Part shown: piece by piece, positions 38,850-48,213 of the stretch
How the letters are laid out: each line of letters begins with the position of its first letter
Numbering within the stretch: the stretch's first letter is position 1
Origin: Kitasatospora phosalacinea
GTDB lineage: Bacteria > Actinomycetota > Actinomycetes > Streptomycetales > Streptomycetaceae
Assembly: GCF_000717185.1 (NCBI RefSeq)
Contig: NZ_JNYE01000026.1
Coordinates: 5,772 to 69,771, forward strand
Reading direction: 5' to 3'
Length of the DNA stretch: 64,000 nucleotides
Made by a program: the position numbers and the translations under genes
Notes under the pieces: model-generated
The model's input: only the letters and a program-made list of their open reading frames with translations
What the model was told of the DNA's origin: nothing
Databases searched by the model: none

Positions 38850-40457
38850 TCACTCCACCCCGACGAGCAGCGGGGCCGCCTCCTGGCCGCCCCGGTAGGC
38901 GACGGTGTCGACCTCGGGGCGGGTGCGCCGGGCGTGCGCGATCAGCCGGTCGGCGAGGTCGTCGGGGGCCTCCTCGCCGAGCACCAGGGTGACCAGTTCG
39001 CCGCCGCCCGCGATCATCCGGTCGAGCACGGTCAGCGCGGTCTCGGTGAGGTCGGCGCCGATCACCGCGACGTCGCCGTCGATCAGGCCGAGCACGTCTC
39101 CGGCCTGGCAGACGCCCGCCATCGTCCAGGACTCGCCCTCGGCGACGGCCAGTTCGGCGTACCGGGTGGCGCCCGCCGCGGAGGTCATCGCCACCACGTC
39201 CTCGTCGAAGCGCCGCCCCGCGTCGTGCACGGCCAGCGCCGCCAGGCCCTGCACCGGGGAGCGGGTGGGCAGCACGGCGATCCGCACGCCCTCCTCGCGC
39301 AGCTGGTCGGCGGCCGCACCGGCGGCGGGCCGCAGCTCCGGGTCGTTGAGCAGCAGGACCACCTCGCGGGCCCCGCAGCGGTGCACGGCGGCGACCAGTT
39401 CGGCGCTCGCGGGCGGACGGTCCGGGTCGGCCGACAGCACCACCGACCCGGCCTGCTCGCACAGCTGCGCCAGCCCGCTGCCGGTCACCACGCTGAGCAC
39501 CGCCCGCCCGTGCGAGACGGTCTCCTCGCGCTCCCCGGCCCGGGCCGCGGCCTCGGCGAAGTGGGTGATCCTGATCCGGTACGGCCGCCCCGCCTCGACG
39601 CCCGCCTCGACGGCCGCGCCCGCGTCGTCCACGTGCACGTGCACGTTCCACAGGCCGTCGCCGCCGCCGATCACCAGCGAGTCGCCGAGCCGCCCCAGCC
39701 GCTCGCGCAGCCCCGGCAGCTGCTCGTCCTCCGCCTCCAGCAGGTAGATCACCTCGAACGCGGGGTGGCCCGAGCCGGGCGCCCGCTCGTAGCTCTCGCA
39801 GCCGTCCACCACCAGCGGGTCGACCTCGCGGCGCAGCGCGACCGGGCCCATCGGCTGCTGCCCGGAGACGGCGTCCACCAGCGCGCCCAGCACCGCGACC
39901 AGGCCGCGGCCGCCCGCGTCGACCACGCCCGCCTCGGCCAGCGCCGACAGCTGGTGGGGGGTCAGCAGCAGCGCCTGCCGGGCCGCCCGGTACGCCTCCT
40001 GGGCCTGTCCGGTGAGGCCGTCCGCGTCGCCCGCGGCCTTCGCAGCGGCGGCCGCGACCGTCAGCAGGGTGCCCTCCACCGGTTCGGCGACCGCCCGGTA
40101 CGCCGAGCGGGCGCCGTGGTCGAGCGCCCCGGCCAGCTCGCCGCCGTCCGCCAGCACCTCGGCCAGGCCGCGCAGCCACTGCGCGAGGATCACGCCGGAG
40201 TTCCCGCGCGCCCCGATCAGCGCGCCGCGGGCGGCGGCGGCCGCGGCGACCGCCAGCTCCGGCTCCTCGGCGGCGGCGAACACCGCGTCCAGCGCCTCGG
40301 CGGCGGACTCCACCGTCAGGTACAGGTTCGTCCCGGTGTCCCCGTCCGGCACCGGGTAGACGTTCAGCGCGTCGATCTCCTCGCGGGCCTGGCCGAGGGC
40401 GGCCAGCGCGAGCCGGCACCAGGTGCGGACGGCCGGGGCGTCGAGGGTGTCCAGCAC
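38850..40457 (-). CDS. DAK2-domain fusion protein (YloV/FakA-like)
   Basis: The 535-residue protein has an N-terminal DAK2 kinase domain with the nucleotide-binding motif LNVYPVPDGDTGTNLYLT and ARGNSGVILAQWLRG, and a C-terminal half typical of YloV. Firmicute FakA of this type phosphorylates fatty acids held by FakB; whether this holds in Streptomyces is unknown. No degV/fakB gene is adjacent. The GTG start has GGAGGAG upstream. It lies 37 bp before recG and is probably co-transcribed. Confidence 0.9.
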   Translation of the reverse strand: MLDTLDAPAVRTWCRLALAALGQAREEIDALNVYPVPDGDTGTNLYLTVESAAEALDAVFAAAEEPELAVAAAAAARGALIGARGNSGVILAQWLRGLAEVLADGGELAGALDHGARSAYRAVAEPVEGTLLTVAAAAAKAAGDADGLTGQAQEAYRAARQALLLTPHQLSALAEAGVVDAGGRGLVAVLGALVDAVSGQQPMGPVALRREVDPLVVDGCESYERAPGSGHPAFEVIYLLEAEDEQLPGLRERLGRLGDSLVIGGGDGLWNVHVHVDDAGAAVEAGVEAGRPYRIRITHFAEAAARAGEREETVSHGRAVLSVVTGSGLAQLCEQAGSVVLSADPDRPPASAELVAAVHRCGAREVVLLLNDPELRPAAGAAADQLREEGVRIAVLPTRSPVQGLAALAVHDAGRRFDEDVVAMTSAAGATRYAELAVAEGESWTMAGVCQAGDVLGLIDGDVAVIGADLTETALTVLDRMIAGGGELVTLVLGEEAPDDLADRLIAHARRTRPEVDTVAYRGGQEAAPLLVGVE

Positions 40458-40706
40458 CAGGTCTCCTCCGGATGAACGCCACGGGGACCCGACAGGACGC
40501 GGTGGCGAGGGGCGAGGGGCGATGCTGGCAGGTTATCGGCCCCCGCGGGGGTGCCCGCCGCAGGCTCGTGCCCAGCTCGGGGGAACGATCACCCCCGCGA
40601 TCGTGGTAGTTTCGTTGAGCGGGAGTCACCGTTGTATGCTCTCCCGGTTGCCTGGAGCACCCCGGGCTAGTTCAAGTACCTGATCTGAAGTCTTGGAGTG
40701 ACTCCT
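40458..40706. other. 249-bp divergent region before rpmB
   Basis: It must hold the rpmB promoter on the plus strand and that of the DAK2 gene on the minus strand. TATGCT at about 40636 is a good plus-strand -10, but no -35 lies at the right distance (TTGAGC is 14 bp upstream). A leader of about 65 bases would result. Confidence 0.35.
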
Positions 40707-40892
40707 GTGGCTGCCAACTGTGACGTCTGCGGCAAGGGCCCGGGCTTCGGCAACAGCATCTCCCACTCGCACCGCCGCACCCCCCGTCGTTGGAACCCCA
40801 ACATCCAGACGGTGCGCGCTGTGATCGGGCGGACGCCGAAGCGCCTCAACGTCTGCACCTCTTGCATCAAGGCCGGTAAGGTCTCGCGCTGA
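40707..40892 (+). CDS. rpmB: 50S ribosomal protein L28
   Basis: The 61-residue protein reads [19 protein letters not shown] and ends [14 protein letters not shown]. Two Cys pairs mark the zinc-binding form. The GTG at 40707 fits the family N-terminus and has GGAG about 9 bases upstream. It is monocistronic with a strong terminator. Confidence 0.97.
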   Translation: MAANCDVCGKGPGFGNSISHSHRRTPRRWNPNIQTVRAVIGRTPKRLNVCTSCIKAGKVSR

Positions 40893-40928
40893 CGCGCAGA
40901 CCGGTCCGCCGGTCACCTGTTTTCCCGT

Positions 40929-40965
40929 AAGCCGACCACGCCCCTCCGGGGACCGTGGTCGGCTT
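40929..40965 (+). terminator. Rho-independent terminator of rpmB
   Basis: Perfect 12-bp arms AAGCCGACCACG (40929-40940) and CGTGGTCGGCTT (40954-40965) are followed by a T-rich stretch ending TTTT at 40974. Confidence 0.9.
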
Positions 40966-41039
40966 TCGGCTTTTGCCGCGGGGGGAGCACGCCGGGGGCT
41001 CGCCGTTCCCCGAGCCCCGGTGCGTTCCCCCGCGTTCGC

Positions 41040-41849
41040 CTAGGAGTTCCGGGCCCGCCAGAAGTGGTCCACCGGCCCGATGCCGGAGCCGAGCGCGAAG
41101 CCGTGCGCGATCGCGCCGGTGACGTACGCCTTGGCGCGGGCGACGGCCTGCGGCACCGGGTCCCCGAGGGCGAGCTGCGCGGCGATCGCGCTGGCCAGGG
41201 TGCAGCCGGTGCCGTGGGTGTGGCGGTTGTCGTGGCGGGGGGCGCGGTACCAGTGGGGTTCGCCGTCGGGGCCGAGCAGCAGGTCGGCGGCCTCGCCTTC
41301 GAGGTGGCCGCCCTTGATCAGGGCCCAGTCGGGTCCGAGGTCGCGCAGGGCCTTCGCGGCGTCGAGCATCCCGTCCTCGCCGGTGACGGTGATCCCGGTG
41401 AGCTGGGTCACCTCGTGCAGGTTGGGGGTGGCGAGGGTGGCGACCGGGAGGAGCCGGCTGCGGAGGGTGGTGACGGCGTTCGCGGCGAGCAGGGCGTCGC
41501 CGTGCTTGGAGACGCCGACGGGGTCGACGACGACGGGGGCGGGGGCGTCGGCGAGCAGGTCGGCGACGGTCTCGACGAGTTCGACGGAGGCGAGCATCCC
41601 GGTCTTGACGGCCTGGACGCCGATGTCGTCGACGACGCTGCGGTACTGGGCGCGGACGGCTTCGGCGGGCAGTTCCCAGTAGCCCTGGACGCCGAGCGAG
41701 TTCTGCGCGGTGACGGCGGTGATGACGCTCATGCCGTGGACGCCGAGGGCGAGCATGGCCTTGAGGTCGGCCTGGATGCCCGCACCGCCGCCGCTGTCGG
41801 AGCCGGCGACGGTGAGGACTCGGGGCGGGGCGGCGGCGAAGGTGCTCAT
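41040..41849 (-). CDS. thiD: Hydroxymethylpyrimidine/phosphomethylpyrimidine kinase
   Basis: ThiD phosphorylates HMP twice for thiamine synthesis. The 269-residue ribokinase-fold protein has [41 protein letters not shown] and the C-terminal [18 protein letters not shown] catalytic motif. ATG 41847-41849 has no ribosome-binding site but TAGGTT lies exactly 7 bases upstream, which suggests leaderless translation. It follows pfkA by 31 bp. Confidence 0.95.
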   Translation of the reverse strand: MSTFAAAPPRVLTVAGSDSGGGAGIQADLKAMLALGVHGMSVITAVTAQNSLGVQGYWELPAEAVRAQYRSVVDDIGVQAVKTGMLASVELVETVADLLADAPAPVVVDPVGVSKHGDALLAANAVTTLRSRLLPVATLATPNLHEVTQLTGITVTGEDGMLDAAKALRDLGPDWALIKGGHLEGEAADLLLGPDGEPHWYRAPRHDNRHTHGTGCTLASAIAAQLALGDPVPQAVARAKAYVTGAIAHGFALGSGIGPVDHFWRARNS

Positions 41850-41880
41850 GCGCCCCAACCTACCGACCCGGCCCGGCGGG

Positions 41881-42906
41881 TCAGAGCACGGCCTCGGATT
41901 CCGTCCAGCGGTCCTGCGGGACGGTCTTGAGCTGGACGACGGCGTCGGCGATCGGGGTGAGGTGGATCTCGGTGCCGCGCAGCGCGGTGAAGTGCCCGTA
42001 GGCGCCCTTGTGGACGGCTTCGACGGCGTGCCAGCCGAAGCGGGTGGCGAGGACCCGGTCGAGGGCGGTGGGGGTGCCGCCGCGCTGGGTGTGGCCGAGG
42101 ATGACCGGCCGGGCCTCCTTGCCGAGCAGGTTCTCCAGCTCGACGGCGAGCCGGGTGCCGATGCCGCCGAAGGTCTGGTGGCCGAACTGGTCGACCTGGC
42201 CGTGCTCGAAGCGCAGCGTGCCGGGCAGCGGCTGGGCGCCCTCGGCGACCGCGATGATGGCGAACTTCTTGCCGCGCCGGAAGCGCTCCTCGATCATCCG
42301 GGCGACGGCCTCGATGTCGAAGGGCTTCTCGGGGATGAGGATGCCGTGGGCGCCGCCGGCCATGCCCGCGGTGAGGGTGATCCAGCCGGTGTGGCGGCCC
42401 ATCAGCTCGACGACCATGACCCGCTGGTGCGACTCGGCGGTGGTCTTGAGCCGGTCGATGGCCTCGGTGGCGACGTGCACGGCGGTGTCGAAGCCGAAGG
42501 TGACGTCGGTGGCGTCGATGTCGTTGTCGATGGTCTTGGGGACGGCGACGACGGGCAGTCCGGCGTCGCTGAACAGCTTGGCGGCGGTGAGGGTGCCCTC
42601 GCCGCCGATCGCGATCAGCGCGTCGATGCCGAGGTTCGCGGCGAGCTGCTCCGAGTTCTCGACGGCCCAGCGGATCTTCTCGCGCTGCACCCGGGCGGAG
42701 CCGAGGACGGTGCCGCCGAGGGTGAGCAGGCCGGTGACGTCCTCGTGCGTGATGGGCCGGGCGCGGCCCTCGATCAGCCCGAGGAAGCCGTCCTCGATGC
42801 CGAGGATCTCGTCGCCGTGCACGTCGGTGCCGCGGTGCACGACGGAGCGGATGACCGCGTTGAGGCCGGGGCAGTCGCCGCCGCTGGTGAGAACGCCGAT
42901 TCGCAT
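41881..42906 (-). CDS. pfkA: 6-phosphofructokinase
   Basis: The enzyme phosphorylates fructose 6-phosphate. The 341-residue protein has [32 protein letters not shown] and [20 protein letters not shown]. The Gly in GGEG corresponds to the ATP-type position, while PKTIDND has the lysine usually seen in PPi-type enzymes. This mixed pattern is known for actinobacterial ATP-PFKs. Catalytic Asp is in TIDND. ATG 42904-42906 has AGGAG upstream. Streptomyces genomes usually contain several pfkA paralogues. Confidence 0.95.
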   Translation of the reverse strand: MRIGVLTSGGDCPGLNAVIRSVVHRGTDVHGDEILGIEDGFLGLIEGRARPITHEDVTGLLTLGGTVLGSARVQREKIRWAVENSEQLAANLGIDALIAIGGEGTLTAAKLFSDAGLPVVAVPKTIDNDIDATDVTFGFDTAVHVATEAIDRLKTTAESHQRVMVVELMGRHTGWITLTAGMAGGAHGILIPEKPFDIEAVARMIEERFRRGKKFAIIAVAEGAQPLPGTLRFEHGQVDQFGHQTFGGIGTRLAVELENLLGKEARPVILGHTQRGGTPTALDRVLATRFGWHAVEAVHKGAYGHFTALRGTEIHLTPIADAVVQLKTVPQDRWTESEAVL

Positions 42907-43058
42907 GGTGGCTGTGCTCCTGCTCCTGGGGGTGCGCCCCCGCGTACGTGGGTGGACCGGACCGTCGACGCTGTCGGTCCGCCCGACAGGGGCAACCCTA
43001 CGCGCTCGGGGGCCGTACCAGCCGGTAGCCCTCCGGGCAGCGCGGGCCCGCCCGCGGG

Positions 43059-44027
43059 CTACTGCTCGGCGAAGTGGTCCCAGCCCGCGGTGCGGTCCCA
43101 GGGGGCGCCGTCGACGGTGACGGTGCCGCCGCGGCCGGGCCTGGCGGTCCGCACGACCTCGCCGATGACCCGCCAACGGGCGGGCAGCGCGGCGGACTTG
43201 GGGAAGGTCGCGACGATCGCGTGGTCCTCGCCGCCGGACAGCACCCACACCAGCGGGTCGACGCCGACGGCCTGCCCGATGTCGGCCATCTGCGCGGGGA
43301 CGTCGAAGTCGGCGGCGTGCAGGTCGATGTCGACGTCGCTGGCGCGGGCGACGTGGCCGAGGTCGGCGACCAGCCCGTCGGAGACGTCGACCATGGCGGT
43401 GGCGCCGAGCTCGCTGGCGGCCGGGCCCGCGTGGTACGGCGGCTCGGGGCGGCGGTGGGCCTCGACGAAGGCGCGCGGGGAGCGGAAGCCGCGCTGCAGG
43501 ACGGTCAGCCCGGCGGCGGACCAGCCGAGCCAGCCGGTCACCGCGACCACGTCCCCGACCTGCGCGCCGGAGCGCACCACCGGGCGCCGGCCCTGGAGGT
43601 CGCCGAGCGCGGTGATGGCGAGCGTGATGGTGTCGCCGCGCACCACGTCGCCGCCGACCACGGTGGCGCCGGCCACCTGGCACTCGTCGCGCAGCCCGTC
43701 CATCAGTTCGGTGGCCCAGGTGATGGGCAGGTCGGCGGGGGTGACCAGGCCGAGCAGCAGCGCGGTCGGCACGGCGCCCATCGCGGCGATGTCGGCGAGG
43801 TTCTGCGCGGCGCACTTGCGGCCCACGTCGTACGCGGTGGACCAGTCGCGGCGGAAGTGCCGGCCCTCGATCAGCACGTCGGTGGTGGCGACCACCCGGC
43901 CGTCGGGCGCCTTGACCACGGCCGCGTCGTCACCGGGCCCGAGCTCCACCGCCGGGGTCATCGGCAGCCGTGCGGTCAGCTCCCGGATGAGCCCGAACTC
44001 GCCGAGTTCGCCCACGGTCCCCTGCAT
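43059..44027 (-). CDS. thiL: Thiamine-monophosphate kinase
   Basis: ThiL makes thiamine diphosphate from thiamine monophosphate. The 322-residue protein has LGPGDDAAVVKAPDGRVVATTDVLIEGRHF, AAQNLADIAAMGA, VVGGDVVRGD and VDVSDGLVADLGH. ATG 44025-44027 has GGAGGA 7 bases upstream; the longer open frame to 44198 lacks support. With thiD two genes downstream it forms a thiL-pfkA-thiD group. Confidence 0.96.
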   Translation of the reverse strand: MQGTVGELGEFGLIRELTARLPMTPAVELGPGDDAAVVKAPDGRVVATTDVLIEGRHFRRDWSTAYDVGRKCAAQNLADIAAMGAVPTALLLGLVTPADLPITWATELMDGLRDECQVAGATVVGGDVVRGDTITLAITALGDLQGRRPVVRSGAQVGDVVAVTGWLGWSAAGLTVLQRGFRSPRAFVEAHRRPEPPYHAGPAASELGATAMVDVSDGLVADLGHVARASDVDIDLHAADFDVPAQMADIGQAVGVDPLVWVLSGGEDHAIVATFPKSAALPARWRVIGEVVRTARPGRGGTVTVDGAPWDRTAGWDHFAEQ

Positions 44028-44216
44028 CAGCCCGTCCTCCGCGTTCCCCGTTTTGTCCGATGGTGTGCGCCCCGTGTCGCGGGAGCGGCCGCCCCCGCGC
44101 GCAGCGTACGCCTTCCGGGCCGTCCGGGGTCTCCCCCGTCCGCGTGGTCGCGCGGTAGCGTTGGTGATCAGACTGCCGGTCGCAACTCCCCCACCCAAGC
44201 CGCCTGGAGGTCCACC

Positions 44217-44450
44217 GTGGTGCAGGCGTACATCCTGATCCAGACCGAGGTGGGCAAGGCCACCGCGGTAGCCGAGTCCATCAGCAAGATCCCCGGTGTG
44301 GTCACCGCCGAGGATGTGACGGGGCCGTACGACGTGATCGTCCGGGCCGAGGCGGAGTCGATCGACGAGCTGGGCCGCCTGGTGGTGGCCAACGTGCAGC
44401 AGGTCGAGGGCATCACCCGCACCCTGACCTGTCCGGTGGTGCGCCTGTAG
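44217..44450 (+). CDS. Stand-alone Lrp/AsnC ligand-binding (RAM) domain protein
   Basis: The 77-residue protein is only the effector domain of Lrp regulators (VQAYILIQTEVGKATAVAESISKIPGVVTAEDVTGPYDVIVRAEAESIDELG) with no DNA-binding domain. Such proteins can bind amino acids and may join full-length Lrp proteins. GTG 44217 has GGAGG 6 bases upstream. It is divergent from thiL. Confidence 0.93.
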   Translation: MVQAYILIQTEVGKATAVAESISKIPGVVTAEDVTGPYDVIVRAEAESIDELGRLVVANVQQVEGITRTLTCPVVRL

Positions 44451-44469
44451 GACGGCCTACCATCGTGCG

Positions 44470-45009
44470 GTGGCCTACCGTGACCTGCTGAACCGCCTGC
44501 CCGCCCCGGTGCGCTGGCTGGCGCCGCCCGCCGTGCTGCTGGCCTGCACGGCGGGGCTGGTCGCGTCCTGGAGCGGCGAGCCGGACGTCGCCCCGCCGGA
44601 GCCGTCCGCGGACGCCGCGCAGTACTGCCGGGCGCTGGACGCGGCGCTGCCCGCCGAGGTGCTGGGGCACGCCCGCAGGGACCCGTCCCCGGCCTCCCCG
44701 TACACCGCGGCCTGGGCGTCCTCCCCGCGCACCGTGCTGACCTGCGGCGGGGACCGGCCGGAGTTCCTGGACGACGGCACCCGCACCGGCCCGTGCGTCG
44801 ACGAGGTGAGCTGGGGCATGGTCGAGGACGGCAGCGGCGGCTACCGCTTCGCCACCGGGCTGCGCAAGGCGTACGTGGTGGTGGAGGTCCCGGCGGGCGC
44901 GTACGGCAACTACGCGGACCCGCTGGGCTCGCTCGCCGGCGCCGTCCGGTCGACCGTCCCGACCTGGGACGGGAAGGCCGACTCGGGCTGCCTGGACGAG
45001 ACCTCCTGA
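44470..45009 (+). CDS. DUF3515 family membrane protein
   Basis: The 179-residue protein has a single hydrophobic anchor (LAPPAVLLACTAGLVASW, about 17-34) and an extracytoplasmic domain with conserved YCRALDAALPAEVLGHARR, a typical DUF3515 feature. Four cysteines could pair outside the cell. GTG 44470 has TACCAT 6 bases upstream and no ribosome-binding site. It ends 16 bp before the convergent ddl. Confidence 0.88.
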   Translation: MAYRDLLNRLPAPVRWLAPPAVLLACTAGLVASWSGEPDVAPPEPSADAAQYCRALDAALPAEVLGHARRDPSPASPYTAAWASSPRTVLTCGGDRPEFLDDGTRTGPCVDEVSWGMVEDGSGGYRFATGLRKAYVVVEVPAGAYGNYADPLGSLAGAVRSTVPTWDGKADSGCLDETS

Positions 45010-45025
45010 ACGGCCCGGACCGGGC

Positions 45026-46168
45026 CTAGCGCAGGCCGGTGGAGCGGCGCAGCGCGGCGGCCAGCAGGCGGTCGATCAGCTCGGCGTAGGGCACGCCGGT
45101 GGCCTCCCACATCTTGGGGTAGGCCGAGATCGGGGTGAAGCCGGGCATCGTGTTGACCTCGTTGACCATCCAGCGGCCGTCGGCCAGCAGGAAGAAGTCG
45201 ACCCGGGCCAGGCCCTCGCAGCCGAGGCCCTCGAACACCGCGACGGCCTGGCGGCGGATCTCCTCCTGCTCGGTGGCGGTGAGGTCGGCGGGGATGCGCA
45301 CCTCGGAGGAGTCGATGTACTTGGCCTCGAAGTCGTAGAACTCGAAGTCGCCGTCGACCAGCACCTCGGCGGCCACCGAGGCGCGCGGGCCGTCCTCGAA
45401 CTCCAGCACGCCGCACTCGACCTCGCGGCCCTCGACGCCCTTCTCCACGATCACCTTCGGGTCGTGGCGGCGGGCCTCCTCGACCGCGGCGTCCAGGTCG
45501 GCGAGGTCCTTGACCTTGGTGATGCCGATCGAGGAGCCGGCCCGGCAGGGCTTGACGAACAGCGGCAGGCCGAGCGCGGCGATCCGCTCGCGGGCGGCCG
45601 AGCGGCCCGCCTCCGAGTCCCACTCGCGCGGCTTGACCACGGTGTACTCGCCCGCGTACAGGCCGAGCGACTCGATGATCCGCTTGGTGAACTCCTTGTC
45701 CATGCCGACCGCGGAGGCCAGCACGCCGGAGCCGACGTACGGGACGCCGGAGAGCTCCAGCAGGCCCTGCAGGGTGCCGTCCTCGCCCCACGGGCCGTGC
45801 AGCAGCGGGAGCACCACGTCGACCTCGCCGAGGACCTTCGGCGCGGCGCCGGGCTCGCTCCACACGACCTCGCGGCTGCCGGGGGCGAGGGGCAGCGCGA
45901 CCTGGCCCTCGACGGACTCGGCGACCTGGTCGACGTCGGGCATCCGGCCGTCGGTGATGGCCATCCGGGCCGGTTCGTCGCCGACCAGGGCCCAGCGGCC
46001 CTCGTGGGTGATGCCGATCGGCAGCACCTCGTACTTGCTGCGGTCGATCGAGCGCAGCACGCTGGCGGCGGTGACCACGGACACGCCGTGCTCGGAGCTG
46101 CGGCCGCCGAAGACGATCGCGACGCGCGGCTTGGCCGCCTGGTTCGGGGAGGACTGTTCGATGCTCAT
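45026..46168 (-). CDS. ddl: D-alanine--D-alanine ligase
   Basis: Ddl makes the D-Ala-D-Ala end of peptidoglycan precursors. The 380-residue ATP-grasp protein has VAIVFGGRSSEHGVSVVTAASVLRSID, LPLLHGPWGEDGTLQGLLELSGVPYVG, KPCRAGSSIGITKV and VNEVNTMPGFTPIS. It carries no sign of the D-Ala-D-Lac type found in vancomycin-resistance clusters. The ATG has no clear ribosome-binding site. Confidence 0.97.
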   Translation of the reverse strand: MSIEQSSPNQAAKPRVAIVFGGRSSEHGVSVVTAASVLRSIDRSKYEVLPIGITHEGRWALVGDEPARMAITDGRMPDVDQVAESVEGQVALPLAPGSREVVWSEPGAAPKVLGEVDVVLPLLHGPWGEDGTLQGLLELSGVPYVGSGVLASAVGMDKEFTKRIIESLGLYAGEYTVVKPREWDSEAGRSAARERIAALGLPLFVKPCRAGSSIGITKVKDLADLDAAVEEARRHDPKVIVEKGVEGREVECGVLEFEDGPRASVAAEVLVDGDFEFYDFEAKYIDSSEVRIPADLTATEQEEIRRQAVAVFEGLGCEGLARVDFFLLADGRWMVNEVNTMPGFTPISAYPKMWEATGVPYAELIDRLLAAALRRSTGLR

Positions 46169-46198
46169 ATCGGCGTTGAGACTACCGTCCGATTCCGG

Positions 46199-47200
46199 TC
46201 AGCGGCGTTCAGGCTTGGCCGAACGGGCCATCAGCCCCTTCAGCACCTCCTGGGTCGGCCGGCCCTTGTGCACCACGTCCACCACGGCCTCGACGATCGG
46301 CATCTCCACCCCGTTGCGCCGGGCCAGGTCGAGCACCGACTCGCAGGACTTCACGCCCTCCGCGGTCTGGCTGGTGGCGGCGATGGTCTCGGCCAGCGTC
46401 ATGCCGCGGCCCAGGTTGGTGCCGAAGGTGTTGTTCCGGGACAGCGGCGAGGAGCAGGTCGCCACCAGGTCGCCCATCCCGGCCAGGCCCGCGAAGGTGT
46501 GCGCGTCGGCGCCCAGCACCAGGCCCAACCGGGTGGTCTCGGCCAGCCCGCGGGTGATCAGCGTCGCCTTGGTGTTGTCGCCCAGCCCCATGCCGTTGGC
46601 CATGCCGACCGCCAGGCCGATCACGTTCTTCACCGCGCCGCCCAGCTCGCAGCCCACCACGTCGGTGTTGGTGTACGGGCGGAAGTACGGGGTGTGGCAG
46701 GCCTTCTGGAAGCGCTTGGCGACCTCCTCGTCGGTGCACGCGACCACGGTCGCGGCGGGCTGCCGGTTGGCGATCTCCCCGGCCAGGTTCGGGCCCGACA
46801 CCACCACGACCCGCTCCGGGCCGACCCCGGCGACCTCCGCGATCACCTCGCTCATCCGCTTCACGGTGCCCAGCTCGACGCCCTTCATCAGGCTCACCAG
46901 CGCCGTCTGCGGCTCGACCAGCGGCGCCCAGAGCGCGAGGTTGGCACGCAGCGTCTGGGACGGCACCGAGAGCACCGCGAAGTCCGCCCCGGCCAGCGCC
47001 TCGGCCGCGTCGGTGGTGGCCCGGACGCCCGCGGGCAGGGTCAGCTCCGGCAGGTAGTCCCGGTTGACGTGCTCCCGGTTGATCGCCTCGACCAGCTCCG
47101 GGCGGCGGCCCCACAGGGTCACCTCGCAGCCCGCGTCGGCCAGGATCATCGCGAAGACGGTGCCCCAGGAGCCCGTCCCCATCACCGCGCAGCGGGTCAC
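46199..47200 (-). CDS. gpsA: Glycerol-3-phosphate dehydrogenase [NAD(P)+]
   Basis: GpsA makes sn-glycerol 3-phosphate for phospholipids. The 333-residue protein has the nucleotide-binding motif AVMGTGSWGTVFAMILADAG and the catalytic lysine in CELGGAVKNVIGLAVGMANG. The GTG at 47198-47200 overlaps the plsC stop (GTGA), so plsC and gpsA are coupled. Confidence 0.97.
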   Translation of the reverse strand: MTRCAVMGTGSWGTVFAMILADAGCEVTLWGRRPELVEAINREHVNRDYLPELTLPAGVRATTDAAEALAGADFAVLSVPSQTLRANLALWAPLVEPQTALVSLMKGVELGTVKRMSEVIAEVAGVGPERVVVVSGPNLAGEIANRQPAATVVACTDEEVAKRFQKACHTPYFRPYTNTDVVGCELGGAVKNVIGLAVGMANGMGLGDNTKATLITRGLAETTRLGLVLGADAHTFAGLAGMGDLVATCSSPLSRNNTFGTNLGRGMTLAETIAATSQTAEGVKSCESVLDLARRNGVEMPIVEAVVDVVHKGRPTQEVLKGLMARSAKPERR

Positions 47201-47997
47201 CGGCCGCCCTCCTCGGCGGCGCGCCCGCCCTCGGCCCGGGCCGCGGCGGCCCGGTCCCTGGCGGCCCTGCGCATGTCGTAGCGCTCCTTCGGGGCCTGCT
47301 CGCCGCGGATGTCCTCCAGCACGGCCGTGATCGCGGCCATGATGTCGTCGGTGGCGTCCTTCAGCACCTGGGTGGTGATCTCCTGGCCCCGGTACCTGCT
47401 CAGGTCGACCGCGGGGCCCGCCGCGACGATCACCCTGTGCCGCGGGAACAGCCGGTACTTGCCCCTGCCCTCGCCGTACGGCGGGATGATCTCGTGCGCG
47501 CCCCAGTGCGCCACCGGGATCACCGGCGCGCCCGTCATCAGCGCGACCCGGGCCGCGCCGCTCTTGCCGGTCATCGGCCACAGGTCCGGGTCCCGGGTGA
47601 GGGTGCCCTCCGGGTAGAACTGCACGCACTGGCCGCCGTCGACCGCGTCGATCGCGGCCCGGAACGCCTCGGCGGCGTCGGTGGACTCCCGGAACACCGG
47701 GATCTGGCCGGTCTTGCGGAGCATGAAGCCGATGAACGGCACCGAGAACAGCGAGGACTTGGCGAGGATCCGCGGCGGGCGGCCCGAGTTGTACTGCCAG
47801 TGGGCGTAGAACACCGGGTCGATGACCGAGTTGTGGTTCACCGCGGCGATGAACCCGGTCTTCTCCGGCAGGTGCTCCCAGCCGCGCCACTCCGCCTTTG
47901 CCAGGGCGTTGGTCACCGGCTTCACGAGCACCGCCGCGAAGCGGTACCAGATCCCGTAGTCGGCGTTTCCGAACCTGGCGTTAGAGCGGCGGGCCAC
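47197..47997 (-). CDS. plsC: 1-acyl-sn-glycerol-3-phosphate acyltransferase
   Basis: The enzyme acylates lysophosphatidic acid. The 266-residue protein has the HX4D motif NHNSVID and the second block FYPEGTLTRD, with GAPVIPVAHWG later. The C-terminus is a basic, Ala-Arg-rich tail. GTG 47995-47997 has GAGGAG 6 bases upstream; the longer open frame has no support. It precedes gpsA, which supplies the glycerol 3-phosphate used in the same pathway. Confidence 0.96.
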   Translation of the reverse strand: MARRSNARFGNADYGIWYRFAAVLVKPVTNALAKAEWRGWEHLPEKTGFIAAVNHNSVIDPVFYAHWQYNSGRPPRILAKSSLFSVPFIGFMLRKTGQIPVFRESTDAAEAFRAAIDAVDGGQCVQFYPEGTLTRDPDLWPMTGKSGAARVALMTGAPVIPVAHWGAHEIIPPYGEGRGKYRLFPRHRVIVAAGPAVDLSRYRGQEITTQVLKDATDDIMAAITAVLEDIRGEQAPKERYDMRRAARDRAAAARAEGGRAAEEGGR

Positions 47998-48213
47998 CCC
48001 TGGCTCCTCTTCACTCGTGCGGCGCCCCGTACTGCGCCGCGGTCTCTCCTCGCCGGGGCCGACCAGCGGCTCCGAGGCGCCGACCAGTCTCGCCCGGGAG
48101 CCGAGCCTGTGTCGAGCAGCCACCACCACCGCCGGTCGACCGGCCCCGACCCGCCGCCCCGGGCGCCGGGACGTGCTGGCCAGGCCGCCCCGGCCGACGC
48201 CACAATGGCGCCG

